From CAYWFU01 sp964457585 (lineage in GTDB: Bacteria; JACRDZ01): a stretch of 16,556 nt of DNA. This document shows positions 7,199 to 14,118 of the stretch, one piece after another. The stretch covers positions 1 to 16,556 of the forward strand of contig CAYWFU010000074.1 of the NCBI GenBank assembly GCA_964457585.1, in the 5' to 3' direction. The position numbers and the translations under genes are program-made. Each line of letters opens with the position of its first letter. Position 1 is the stretch's first letter. The notes below the pieces were generated by a model. The model saw nothing but the letters and a program-made list of their open reading frames with translations. It was not told the origin of the DNA and did not search any database.

Positions 7199-8104
7199 AT
7201 GATATTTAGCAATTTTATTAATTCATTTAATCATTACTTAATAGATATTTTACCTGCATTAATAATCGGTTTTCTTTTGAGCGGCATTATTCATGAATTT
7301 ATTTCTGATGAATGGATAAATAAGCACTTAGGAGGAAAAGGAATTAAAGGTATCTTATGGACAACGCTTATTGGAACACTTGTTCCTGTTTGCTGCTGGG
7401 GATGTCTGCCTATAGCAGTTAGTTTTCGTAAAAAGGGAGCTTCTCTTGGACCAATACTTGCTATGCTTGTTGCAACTCCAGCAACTTCAATAAATGCTTT
7501 AATTGTAACAGAAAAATTTTTTGGTCCTTTATTTACTTTATATCTATTTTTTTCAGTAATTATTATGGGAATTATTATTGGAATAATAGGCAACAGCTTA
7601 AATTTTGCATCAGGTGAAAATGAAACCAAAAATTGTGACTGCAATAATAACTCCTGTAGTCATGAAGAAGCAATTTCAGAAAAAAAATCTTTTAAAATGA
7701 GAATTGTTTCCATTCTAAAATATTCTTATATCGAAATGCCTGAGGAAATAGGGAAGGAGACATTGCTTGGACTGGTGCTTGCGGCAGTTGTGAATTCAGT
7801 AACACCAATTAGTTTTTTTGTGAAAAATTATTTGGCAGGGAATATAGGATATTTATTTGCTGTAGTATTTGGTATCATCACTTACATGTGTGCTACTATG
7901 GGAGTACCATTTGTTGATGCTCTGGTTAAACAAGGTTTGGGTATTGGCCCTGGTTTTGTTTTGCTTCTAATTGGTCCGATAACAAGTTATGGAACATTAT
8001 TGGTTCTAAAAAAAGAATTCGGAATAAAAGTAGTGGCAATATATTTAGCTTTGATCTCAAGCCTGGCTTTAATTTTAGGTTGTATTTATAGTTTGATAGT
8101 ATAA
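7199..8104 (+). CDS. PF03773 (DUF318)-type permease, Fur-regulated
   Basis: A 301-residue polytopic membrane protein of the PF03773 permease group, which includes the organoarsenical exporter ArsP and the SO_0444-type Cu/Zn efflux proteins. About eight hydrophobic segments fall in two halves: about 10-35, 50-75, 85-103, 108-135, then 185-205, 215-233, 250-270 and 278-300. The first half has the family motif G-T-L-V-P-V-C-C-W-G-C-L-P-I (59-72) with three Cys, and T-P-A-T-S-I-N-A-L (93-101). The hydrophilic linker carries a Cys/His cluster (C146, C148, C153, H155) that could bind metal. A strong Fur box and an AGGAG site (7187-7191) precede the ATG. It lies between fur and feoA and is followed by a second Fur box. 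The substrate is unknown. Iron or another divalent metal, in either direction, is inferred from regulation, while family knowledge favours efflux of thiophilic metals or arsenicals. Confidence 0.82.
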   Translation: MIFSNFINSFNHYLIDILPALIIGFLLSGIIHEFISDEWINKHLGGKGIKGILWTTLIGTLVPVCCWGCLPIAVSFRKKGASLGPILAMLVATPATSINALIVTEKFFGPLFTLYLFFSVIIMGIIIGIIGNSLNFASGENETKNCDCNNNSCSHEEAISEKKSFKMRIVSILKYSYIEMPEEIGKETLLGLVLAAVVNSVTPISFFVKNYLAGNIGYLFAVVFGIITYMCATMGVPFVDALVKQGLGIGPGFVLLLIGPITSYGTLLVLKKEFGIKVVAIYLALISSLALILGCIYSLIV

Positions 8105-8105
8105 T
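8100..8105 (+). promoter_or_regulatory. Candidate -10 element for the feo genes
   Basis: TATAAT overlapping the permease stop, 14 bases before the Fur box. The only -35-like sequence, TTGTAT at 8080-8085, is spaced 14 bases away, which is short. The site is plausible but weak. Confidence 0.35.
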
Positions 8106-8118
8106 GTGATAGGATGTT

Positions 8119-8137
8119 GATAATGAAAATCAATATC
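8119..8137 (+). promoter_or_regulatory. Fur box before feoA-feoA-feoB
   Basis: GATAATGAAAATCAATATC, 17 of 19 consensus positions, identical to the box before the permease. It lies 24 bases before the first feoA start, between a TATAAT and the ribosome site, so Fur would block the feo transcript. Confidence 0.82.
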
Positions 8138-8160
8138 ATGATTTGAAAAAGGGAGAAAAA

Positions 8161-8391
8161 ATGCTAACAGCAGGACTTTTAAATGAAGGTGAAAAAGGAG
8201 AAATTATAAAGATTATCTTTGAAAAGGATAAATCATTAAGAATAGAAAATATGGGAATTAGAGTTGGGAAAACAATAGAAGTATTGAGTAATAAAGGATC
8301 AGCTCCAATACTTATAAAAGTGGATGAAGCTAGAATTGCCATAAGCCGTGGTATGGCAATGAAAATAATGGTAAGAAAGGAGAATCAATGA
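8161..8391 (+). CDS. feoA: FeoA domain protein, first copy
   Basis: A 76-residue SH3-like FeoA domain protein, the usual size. FeoA is a small cytoplasmic partner of FeoB needed for Fe(II) uptake. Recognisable features are E-G-E-K-G-E-I-I-K-I (8-17), L-R-I-E-N-M-G-I-R-V-G-K-T-I-E-V-L (25-41) and the closing V-D-E-A-R-I-A-I-S-R-G-M-A (54-66), which match the FeoA fold of a glycine-rich turn, the R-L-x-x-M-G-I-x-x-G segment and a late beta-strand with the R-G-x-A-x-x-I turn. The ATG at 8161 is chosen over the upstream in-frame TTG at 8143 because GGGAG (8151-8155) lies just before it and inside the longer reading. Its last codon overlaps the next feoA start (ATGA), so translation is coupled. 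It is the more diverged of the two FeoA copies. Confidence 0.85.
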   Translation: MLTAGLLNEGEKGEIIKIIFEKDKSLRIENMGIRVGKTIEVLSNKGSAPILIKVDEARIAISRGMAMKIMVRKENQ

Positions 8392-8615
8392 ATCTATCAA
8401 AACTTAAGCCCGGAGAAAAAGGAAAAATTATGGAACAAGGAACAATAGGCCCAATGAAAAGAAGACTTATGGACATGGGTGTGCTTGTAGGTGAAGAAGT
8501 AAAAGTTTTAAAAGTTGCTCCTCTCGGCGATCCAATTGAAATAGTTATAAAAAATTATAATCTTTCGTTAAGGAAGAAAGAAGCCGAAGGAATTCTGGTG
8601 GAGGTAAAAAAATAA
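8388..8615 (+). CDS. feoA: FeoA domain protein, second copy
   Basis: A 75-residue FeoA protein closer to the standard sequence: L-x-x-L-K-P-G-E-K-G-K-I (3-14), R-R-L-M-D-M-G-V-L-V-G-E-E-V-K-V-L-K-V-A-P-L-G-D-P-I-E (26-52, written in pieces here as motif positions) and S-L-R-K-K-E-A-E-G-I-L-V (60-71). It starts within the stop of the first feoA (4-base overlap) and ends 3 bases before the feoB ATG, so the three genes form one tight unit. Tandem feoA genes before feoB occur in several anaerobic and environmental lineages, and the two proteins probably form different contacts with FeoB, but their separate roles are not established. Expression should follow the Fur box at 8119-8137. Confidence 0.9.
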   Translation: MNLSKLKPGEKGKIMEQGTIGPMKRRLMDMGVLVGEEVKVLKVAPLGDPIEIVIKNYNLSLRKKEAEGILVEVKK

Positions 8616-8618
8616 AAT

Positions 8619-10808
8619 ATGGAAATAATTAATGAAGAAAAATCTATGCCTATAATTGCAGCAGTAGCCGGCAATCCGAATTCAGGAAAATCGACACTTA
8701 TAAATGCCATTGCCGGGACAAGGCTGCAAGTAGGTAACTGGACTGGTGTCACTGTTGAAAAAAAAGAAGCAAATTTTGAATATATGGGGAAGAAGATTAA
8801 GTTTGTTGATTTACCTGGTACATATAGTCTTAATCCTTATACTCAAGAAGAAATTATCACAAGAGATTACCTTGTGCATGAACAGCCTGATGTTATAATA
8901 GATGTGGTTGATTCAACAAATCTGGAAAGAAATCTCTATTTAACAATTCAATTGATGGAATTAAATATTCCAATTGTAATGGCTTTAAATATCTTTGATG
9001 AACTCGAACAAAAAGGATACGAAATTGATATTAAGACTATGGAAGATATGTCAGGGATTAAAATAGTACCCACAATAGCAACAAAGAATGTCGGATTGGA
9101 TAATCTGCTTAAAGCAATAATAGAAATTGAAAAAAAATCTTCCAAACAAAAGCCGCGGCAATTAGCATATGATGAAGATATTGAAGATGCAGCTAAATGC
9201 GTTGAACAGCAAATTAAAGAACATTATCCTGCACTTTTGGAAAGATATCCATTAAGATGGCTGGTTTTTAAAATTATTGAAGGTGATGCTGAGGTATTTA
9301 AAAAAATAAATCTAAATAATCAGGATTTTGCTAAAAACAAGGCAGTAATCCACCTTAAAAAATCTCATGGTGATGATATTGAATCTATCATGGCAGATGC
9401 AAGATACGCACAGGCAGCGGGACTTACTCATGAAATTTTAAAAGAACCCCGCATAAAAAAAATTGAGATAACTGAAAGAATTGATAAAATCGTACTTAAT
9501 CGCTTTCTGGGGATACCAATTTTTCTTGCGGCAATGTGGCTTGTTTTTAAATTTACTTTTGATATTTCTGCTCCGCTACAGGATTGGATAGATGGTGTTA
9601 CTTCCGGTCCATTAACAAGATGGGTAGAAGCATTATTGACGTCTATTCGCGCTTCTGACTGGCTAATCTCTCTGGTTACAAATGGAGTTATTGCAGGTGT
9701 CGGATTTGTAGTGGTTTTTGTCCCGATAATATTTGCGATACTATTTTTTATTACTTTTCTTGAAGGCAGCGGTTATATGGCAAGAGCAGCTTTTGTAATG
9801 GACAGAGCTATGCACAGCATTGGATTGCATGGAAAATCGTTTATTTCGCTGCTGATTGGATTTGGATGCAATGTTCCGGCTATTTATGCTACAAGAACAT
9901 TGGAAAATGAACGTGATAAAGTGCTTACATCATTGCTTATTCCTCTTATATCATGCGGGGCAAGACTGCCGGTATATGTAGTATTTATCGGAGCTTTCTT
10001 CCCTGAAAATTCAGGAACAATACTCTGGTCGTTATATGTGATGGGAATGGCATTAGCGGTTATTATGGGAATTATTTTTAAAAAATTTTTATTTAAAGGT
10101 GAAGCTCCTATGTTTATTATGGAACTTCCGCCGTACAGAATGCCTTCAATGAAAAATATGGCAATACATACATGGGAAAAAGGAAAGCATTTTCTGGTAA
10201 AAGCCGGTACTTATATTCTTGCAGTATCAATTTTAGTTTGGTTTTTGCTTAATTTGCCGTGGGGTGTTAAAGATAAAAAGGATTCTTATCTCGGGATCAC
10301 CGGGCAAGTAATTGCTCCGGTACTCAAGCCTCTTGGATTTGGAAATTGGGAAGCTGCTTCTTCTCTAGTTACAGGGCTTATTGCCAAGGAAATAGTTGTC
10401 GGAACTATGGGAGAAATTTATGCCGCTGCTTCGGAAGAAATAAAAAAAGAAAATAAGCCGGTATTTACTGAAGATTTGAAAGAAATAGGTTCATCTTTTG
10501 CAGTTGCCGCAGAAAATTCTATGAAGAATATATTTTCTACTTTTGGAATTGCAAGTATTTCTGCCGAAGAGGATGAATCCCAAGCGGGTCTGAAACCTAT
10601 AATTCAGAAAAGGTTTACTCCTCTGTCTGGTTATGCTTTTATGACATTTGTACTTTTATATATGCCTTGCATGGTAGTTGCGATAGCAATGAAGCAGGAA
10701 TTCGGTACATGGAAATGGTTCTGGTTGTCATTCGTTTATCAAATGATTTTAGCTTGGGGAGTTGCATTTATAATTTATCAAGGCGGACAGTTAATTGGAT
10801 TAAAATGA
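8619..10808 (+). CDS. feoB: Fe(II) transporter FeoB
   Basis: A 729-residue inner-membrane ferrous iron transporter of usual length. The N-terminal G domain shows G1 G-N-P-N-S-G-K-S-T (18-26), the G2 Thr region G-V-T-V-E (43-47), G3 D-L-P-G-T-Y (64-69) and G4 N-I-F-D (124-127). The G4 Phe is unusual where Met or Val is commoner. The helical spacer follows, with the conserved A-D-A-R-Y (259-263) and T-E-R-I-D-K-I (285-291). The membrane part holds E-G-S-G-Y-M-A-R-A (382-390), G-F-G-C-N-V-P-A (414-421) and S-C-G-A-R-L-P (445-451), with Cys417 and Cys446 placed as in the proposed iron pathway, and a late I-A-K-E-I-V-V-G-T gate motif. A GGTGGAGGT site (8597-8605) lies rather far from ATG 8619; the ATG at 8646 is a possible alternative. 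It follows two feoA genes closely and is controlled by the Fur box at 8119-8137. Confidence 0.96.
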   Translation: MEIINEEKSMPIIAAVAGNPNSGKSTLINAIAGTRLQVGNWTGVTVEKKEANFEYMGKKIKFVDLPGTYSLNPYTQEEIITRDYLVHEQPDVIIDVVDSTNLERNLYLTIQLMELNIPIVMALNIFDELEQKGYEIDIKTMEDMSGIKIVPTIATKNVGLDNLLKAIIEIEKKSSKQKPRQLAYDEDIEDAAKCVEQQIKEHYPALLERYPLRWLVFKIIEGDAEVFKKINLNNQDFAKNKAVIHLKKSHGDDIESIMADARYAQAAGLTHEILKEPRIKKIEITERIDKIVLNRFLGIPIFLAAMWLVFKFTFDISAPLQDWIDGVTSGPLTRWVEALLTSIRASDWLISLVTNGVIAGVGFVVVFVPIIFAILFFITFLEGSGYMARAAFVMDRAMHSIGLHGKSFISLLIGFGCNVPAIYATRTLENERDKVLTSLLIPLISCGARLPVYVVFIGAFFPENSGTILWSLYVMGMALAVIMGIIFKKFLFKGEAPMFIMELPPYRMPSMKNMAIHTWEKGKHFLVKAGTYILAVSILVWFLLNLPWGVKDKKDSYLGITGQVIAPVLKPLGFGNWEAASSLVTGLIAKEIVVGTMGEIYAAASEEIKKENKPVFTEDLKEIGSSFAVAAENSMKNIFSTFGIASISAEEDESQAGLKPIIQKRFTPLSGYAFMTFVLLYMPCMVVAIAMKQEFGTWKWFWLSFVYQMILAWGVAFIIYQGGQLIGLK

Positions 10809-10816
10809 AAAAACAA

Positions 10817-10943
10817 AGGAGATAATATTAAAGATTGAGGTTGAGGTTAAGGTTGAGGAAAGATTTAAATCATTATATTGATTTTTGGTTTTATCTTTTC
10901 CTTAACCTAGCCCTTAGCCTTAACCTGATTTATCATAGGAGAT
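10817..10943. repeat. Long hairpin repeat with flanking AGGAGAT direct repeats
   Basis: Between feoB and the small Cys-rich gene lies an imperfect inverted repeat. The left arm (about 10832-10865) is made of GAGGTT/AAGGTT units. The right arm (about 10892-10930) is made of CCTTAACC/CCTTAGCC units, and both close on AAGAT/ATCTT. The 7-mer AGGAGAT occurs just before it (10817-10823) and just after it (10937-10943), where it is the ribosome site of the next gene. It looks like a repetitive element inserted at the ribosome site. It may form a stem in the feo mRNA between feoB and the downstream gene. Confidence 0.65.
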
Positions 10944-10947
10944 TAAA

Positions 10948-11115
10948 ATGCGATTTGTAGATATAATATTAATGATATTAATCCTCATAGGTACAATTTA
11001 TCTTTTATATCGTTCCTTATGGAAAAAAAAGGGACATTGTGCGGGGTGCGATTCAGATACGTGCGATATAAAAAAGCCACCGGTAAACAATGTCAAGTCA
11101 CGGATTAAAAAATAA
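10948..11115 (+). CDS. FeoB-associated Cys-rich membrane protein, 55 aa
   Basis: A 55-residue protein with a single membrane helix at the N-terminus (about residues 4-22), then a basic turn (W-K-K-K), a C-x-x-C-x-x-x-x-C cluster (Cys32, Cys35, Cys40) and a basic tail. This layout fits the small FeoB-associated Cys-rich membrane proteins often found directly after feoB, sometimes grouped with FeoC-like factors. They are thought to assist or regulate FeoB, perhaps through iron or Fe-S binding, but the mechanism is not settled. The ATG has a GGAGA site (10938-10942). It is 139 bases after feoB with a hairpin repeat between them and no separate promoter seen, so it is probably on the feo transcript. 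The next Fur box begins 17 bases after its stop. Confidence 0.75.
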   Translation: MRFVDIILMILILIGTIYLLYRSLWKKKGHCAGCDSDTCDIKKPPVNNVKSRIKK

Positions 11116-11132
11116 TTTTTTAAATATTACAT

Positions 11133-11151
11133 GATAATGAGAATCAATATC
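11133..11151 (+). promoter_or_regulatory. Fur box before the porin gene
   Basis: GATAATGAGAATCAATATC, 17 of 19 consensus positions, lies 16 bases before the porin ATG. It differs by one base from the two boxes upstream and places the outer-membrane protein in the same iron response. Confidence 0.8.
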
Positions 11152-11167
11152 ACCATTAGGAGGAAAT

Positions 11168-12508
11168 ATGTTACATAAGAATAAAGTAGTTTTTTGTATT
11201 GTATTTACTATTATATTTTGTACAAGTTTTATCAATGCTTCGGAAATTCATCATAGTTCAACCGATGTTTGCGAAGAACATCATGAAGAAAAAAATAATG
11301 AAGAGAATAAAGATAAAAAAGCGTTTGAAATAGGCGGAGAAGTGAGATTGCGCGGTGATTTCGTAAAAAATCAAAGTTTAAGTGATTTCTCGATAAATCC
11401 TGATGCTAAGGATAATCAAATACTTAATAGAACAAGAATGGGATTATCTTTGAATTTTTCAGATCAAATAAAAGGATTTGTTCAAGGTCAATTTTATAGC
11501 CGCGAAAGTGAAAAAAACGAAGATTACTCCAAAGCGAGCCTTTACCAGGCAAATATTGAAATTTCAAATATTGACAATACTCATATAAGTCTTAAAATTG
11601 GACGCCAGGACTTTTGTTACGGATCAGCATTTTTTTTAGGCAATAATGATTTTTATGATGGACTTTCATGGGATGGATTAAAAGTTAATATTTCTCCGAA
11701 TGACAAATTCCAGATAGATCTAATTGGTGCACGTTTTGTAGATTTGACAAAAAATGTCAGTGATGATGAACCTGCTTTATATGGCGCATATTCAAGCTAT
11801 ACACTAAAAAACAATACATATCTTGATCTATATTTTTTCTCTCATGAAGGAGGTTTCAGATTTTTTCATACTGATTTGCCCGATAGTCCGCAATGGTATA
11901 CTTTAGGAACACGGATAGCAGGTGAACTTGAAAATCATATTGACTTTGAATTTGAACCTATATATCAATTTGGAAAAATAGATAATCCTGATACTTCCGA
12001 ACGTGATTCAATCAGTACTTTTGGCGGGCATTTTGAAGCGGGTTATACGATGGACACTGAACGAAAACCCCGTTTATTTGCCGGTTATGCTTTTGGACAG
12101 GGTGATAACAATACTTCCGATAATAAATATCAGGAATTTCACAGTAATATTTATAATGATAATTATATTGTCGGCGATGTCAGCCTGATTCCTGATGTAA
12201 GCGGTGCAACTTCTGGAGACATAAGGGCAAGCGGTTTGCATGTATTTGTAAGCGGGATATCAATGGATTTACAGCCCAAATTAAATCTAAATCTGGATTA
12301 TCATCATTTTACGGCGGATAAAACACCTACAGGTATAAGTAAAGCCATTGGCAGTGAAGTCAACCTGATTTTAACTTATGAGCTTCTGGAAAACATAAAT
12401 TTGATTGCCAGCGCAAACCGGTTTTTTGCAGGACAATTTTTTAAAGATGCAGCAGATTCTAAAAAAGATATAGATTATTTTTATATACAGACGCAGGTTG
12501 AGTTTTAA
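11168..12508 (+). CDS. Alginate-export-type outer-membrane porin, Fur-regulated
   Basis: A 446-residue outer-membrane beta-barrel. The leader (about 1-24) is followed by a His/Cys/Glu-rich stretch (about 26-50, including H28, H29, C35, H38 and H39), then alternating beta-strands to a C-terminal Phe, typical of barrels inserted by BAM. The segment at 138-172 (S-L-K-I-G-R-Q-D-F, then G-N-N-D-F-Y-D-G-L-S-W-D-G-L-K-V) matches the alginate-export domain (PF13372) pattern. That family name covers many porins that do not move alginate. With a Fur box at 11133-11151 and an AGGAGG site at 11158-11163, and directly after the feo genes, it is best read as a porin that lets ferrous iron or an iron complex into the periplasm. 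The acidic and His-rich N-terminus may bind metal at the pore mouth. Function is inferred. A damaged paralogue lies downstream. Confidence 0.85.
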   Translation: MLHKNKVVFCIVFTIIFCTSFINASEIHHSSTDVCEEHHEEKNNEENKDKKAFEIGGEVRLRGDFVKNQSLSDFSINPDAKDNQILNRTRMGLSLNFSDQIKGFVQGQFYSRESEKNEDYSKASLYQANIEISNIDNTHISLKIGRQDFCYGSAFFLGNNDFYDGLSWDGLKVNISPNDKFQIDLIGARFVDLTKNVSDDEPALYGAYSSYTLKNNTYLDLYFFSHEGGFRFFHTDLPDSPQWYTLGTRIAGELENHIDFEFEPIYQFGKIDNPDTSERDSISTFGGHFEAGYTMDTERKPRLFAGYAFGQGDNNTSDNKYQEFHSNIYNDNYIVGDVSLIPDVSGATSGDIRASGLHVFVSGISMDLQPKLNLNLDYHHFTADKTPTGISKAIGSEVNLILTYELLENINLIASANRFFAGQFFKDAADSKKDIDYFYIQTQVEF

Positions 12509-12530
12509 TATAAAGGAAATTGGAGGTTTT

Positions 12531-12606
12531 ATGAGTATTGCATTAATTGGCGGTATGGATAGACTTGAAAGAAATAATAGAAAAGGAAGCACCTGAGTTG
12601 TCCTAA
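12531..12606 (+). pseudogene. Truncated, frameshifted DUF2325-type gene start
   Basis: A good GGAGG (12522-12526) precedes an ATG at 12531 that opens a 21-residue reading beginning M-S-I-A-L-I-G-G-M-D-R-L-E-R, ending at TGA 12594-12596. The opening resembles the N-terminus of DUF2325 proteins, which begin with a short hydrophobic strand, a Gly pair and a D-R-L motif. Removing one A from the AGAAAAGG run (12589-12594 region) restores a longer family-like continuation, R-K-E-A-P-E-L. That frame too stops at 12604-12606, just before a dispersed hairpin at 12610. The rest of the gene is missing. It is only 22 bases after the porin stop, so it was probably once the last gene of the iron operon. 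The family assignment rests on a short stretch from memory and is tentative. Confidence 0.45.
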
Positions 12607-12609
12607 AAA

Positions 12610-12684
12610 GTCATTGCGAGGAGAGAGGCGACGAAGCAATCCCTACTTTTGAGATTGCATCAGGATAAAGTCCTTCGCAATGAC
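12610..12684. repeat. Dispersed hairpin repeat (GTCATTGCGAGG type)
   Basis: A 75-base imperfect palindrome running from GTCATTGCGAGGAG (12610) to CCTTCGCAATGAC (ending 12684), with an internal GAAGCAATCCC/GAGATTGCAT pair. From memory, repeats beginning GTCATTGCGAGGAGC are scattered through the genomes of many unrelated environmental bacteria. No coding capacity is visible. It is noticeably richer in G+C than its surroundings, and it truncates the DUF2325-like remnant. Confidence 0.75.
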
Positions 12685-12750
12685 ATTTATTTCCACTAAT
12701 GACTGAAAGCATTACGTTTGATTGCTAATTAATTTTTCCCTACAAAAGGA

Positions 12751-13972
12751 ATGAAATTAAAAAAACAGAATATTTTTTATTTATTGTTATTAGTAGTTGC
12801 TTTCTATACAAATCATATTATTGGGAATGAAATTCGCCATAATCCAACTGAAGTGTGTAATGAACATGGACATAAACATGAAGAGGTTTCGCATGATTCA
12901 ACAAAAATATGCGATGAAGATTGTGAAAAAAAGTCGAAATTAGCGGTGAAATACGTTTGCGTGCTGAATCTGCAAAAAATCAAAATTTTAATGATTTTGG
13001 TTTAACTACAGATATTAATGACAAACAGATACTTAATAGAACAAGGATCAATTTATCAATTAATCCAATTCATCAGATAAAAGGGTTTATACAAGGTCAA
13101 TTTTATCTTCGTGAAGGTGATAACGATTATTCAAAAGCACGTCTTTATCAAGCATATATAGATATGAAAATTTATTCATAGATTTAATTGGCGCAAAATT
13201 TGTGGATTTGACTAAAAATATAAGCAATAATGATCCTGCTTTATATGGTGTTTATTCCAATTATAAATTAAAAGACAATACTGATTTTGATTTATACTTT
13301 TTTTCTCATAAAGGCGGATTTTCATTCTTTCACGCAGATCTGCCGGATAGTCCAGAATGGTATACATTAGGAACAAGAATCGCAAAGCATACTGAAAATA
13401 ATTTTGATTTTGAAATTGAACCTCTTCTTCAATTCGGTAAAATTGAGAATCCTAATCGTGGGGAAAGAGATAATATCAATGCTCTTGGTGGGCATTTTGA
13501 AGCTGGGTATACAATTAATTCGAAAAGTAAACCGCGCCTGTTTGCTGGTTATGCTTTAGGAAGCGGAGATAATAATTTGCAAGATAATAAATATCAGGAA
13601 TTTCATGGAAATATTTACAATGATAATTATATTGTAGGTGACGTCAGCTTAATTCCCGATTTAAGCGGTGTAACTGCCGGAGATATACGAGCAAGCGGTA
13701 TGCATATATTTGTGTGTGGCATATCAATAAATTTGCAGCCTGAATTAAATTTAAATCTGGATTATCATAATTTCACTGCGGATAAGACACCTTTGGACAT
13801 AAATAAATCTATTGGTCGTGAAGTTAATCTGATTTTGACTTATGAACTTTTAGAAAATGTTAATATAATAACAAGCGCAAATCGATTTTTTACAGGACAA
13901 TTTTTTCAAGATGCTGCTGATTCTAAAAAAGATATTGATTATTTTTATATTCAGACGCAGGTTAAATTTTAA
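12751..13972 (+). pseudogene. Degraded second copy of the alginate-export-type porin
   Basis: A paralogue of the upstream porin, broken twice. Segment one (12751 to about 12930) gives a leader (about 1-26) and a His/Cys-rich stretch. A run of seven A (12926-12932) is then one base short: adding one A joins it to the frame that reads I-S-G-E-I-R-L-R-A-E, matching the intact copy. Segment two runs to about 13163 (Y-S-K-A-R-L-Y-Q-A). Then a net 139-base loss relative to the intact copy removes about residues 132-179, including the G-R-Q-D-F signature, and shifts frame again. Segment three (from about 13178, I-D-L-I-G-A-K-F-V) runs to the proper C-terminal Phe. Similarity to copy one stays high to the end, so decay looks fairly recent. 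No Fur box is visible, and the GGA directly abutting the ATG is a poor ribosome site. A single complete porin is therefore not made. Confidence 0.85.
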
Positions 13973-13987
13973 TTTGTCAGAAGAAAG

Positions 13988-14014
13988 ATATTAATTTTTA
14001 ATAAAAATTAATAT
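13988..14014. repeat. Perfect AT-only hairpin after the porin pseudogene
   Basis: ATATTAATTTTT-AAT-AAAAATTAATAT, a perfect 12-base stem with a 3-base loop and no G or C. It sits 16 bases after the porin pseudogene stop. It could mark a transcript end, but a stem without G-C pairs is not a strong intrinsic terminator. Confidence 0.4.
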
Positions 14015-14067
14015 GACTTCAAAAATTCAATAGTTTGTGGTAAAATATGACTATAAAAAAATGAAAA

Positions 14068-14090
14068 ACCTCAGCAGCAAAATGTGAGGT
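14068..14090 (+). other. Hairpin upstream of the toxin-antitoxin pair
   Basis: ACCTCA (14068-14073) and TGAGGT (14085-14090) form a 6-base stem with an 11-base loop, followed by a T/C-rich run. It may be a weak terminator for upstream transcription or a leader structure of the antitoxin mRNA. The sequence does not decide between these. Confidence 0.35.
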
Positions 14091-14118
14091 ATCTTCTTTC
14101 TCTGAGAGGAGGATGAAA

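Noticed and set aside
7291..7644. 117-residue minus-strand reading
   Set aside because: It is antisense to the permease gene, with no ribosome site and no recognisable domain.
10832..10930. CRISPR or telomere-like tandem repeat
   Set aside because: The GAGGTT/AAGGTT units are short, degenerate and arranged as an inverted repeat, with no spacers.
12751..13005. An independent 84-residue His/Cys-rich exported protein
   Set aside because: Its last 20 or so residues are out-of-frame porin sequence. It is the front part of the broken porin copy.
13202..13972. A separate 256-residue porin starting at a GTG
   Set aside because: The frame is open upstream to about 13178 with porin similarity, there is no leader or ribosome site, and it is the tail of the broken copy.
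13988..14014. Strong intrinsic terminator
   Set aside because: The stem has no G-C pairs and no distinct U-run follows, so it was kept only as a hairpin.
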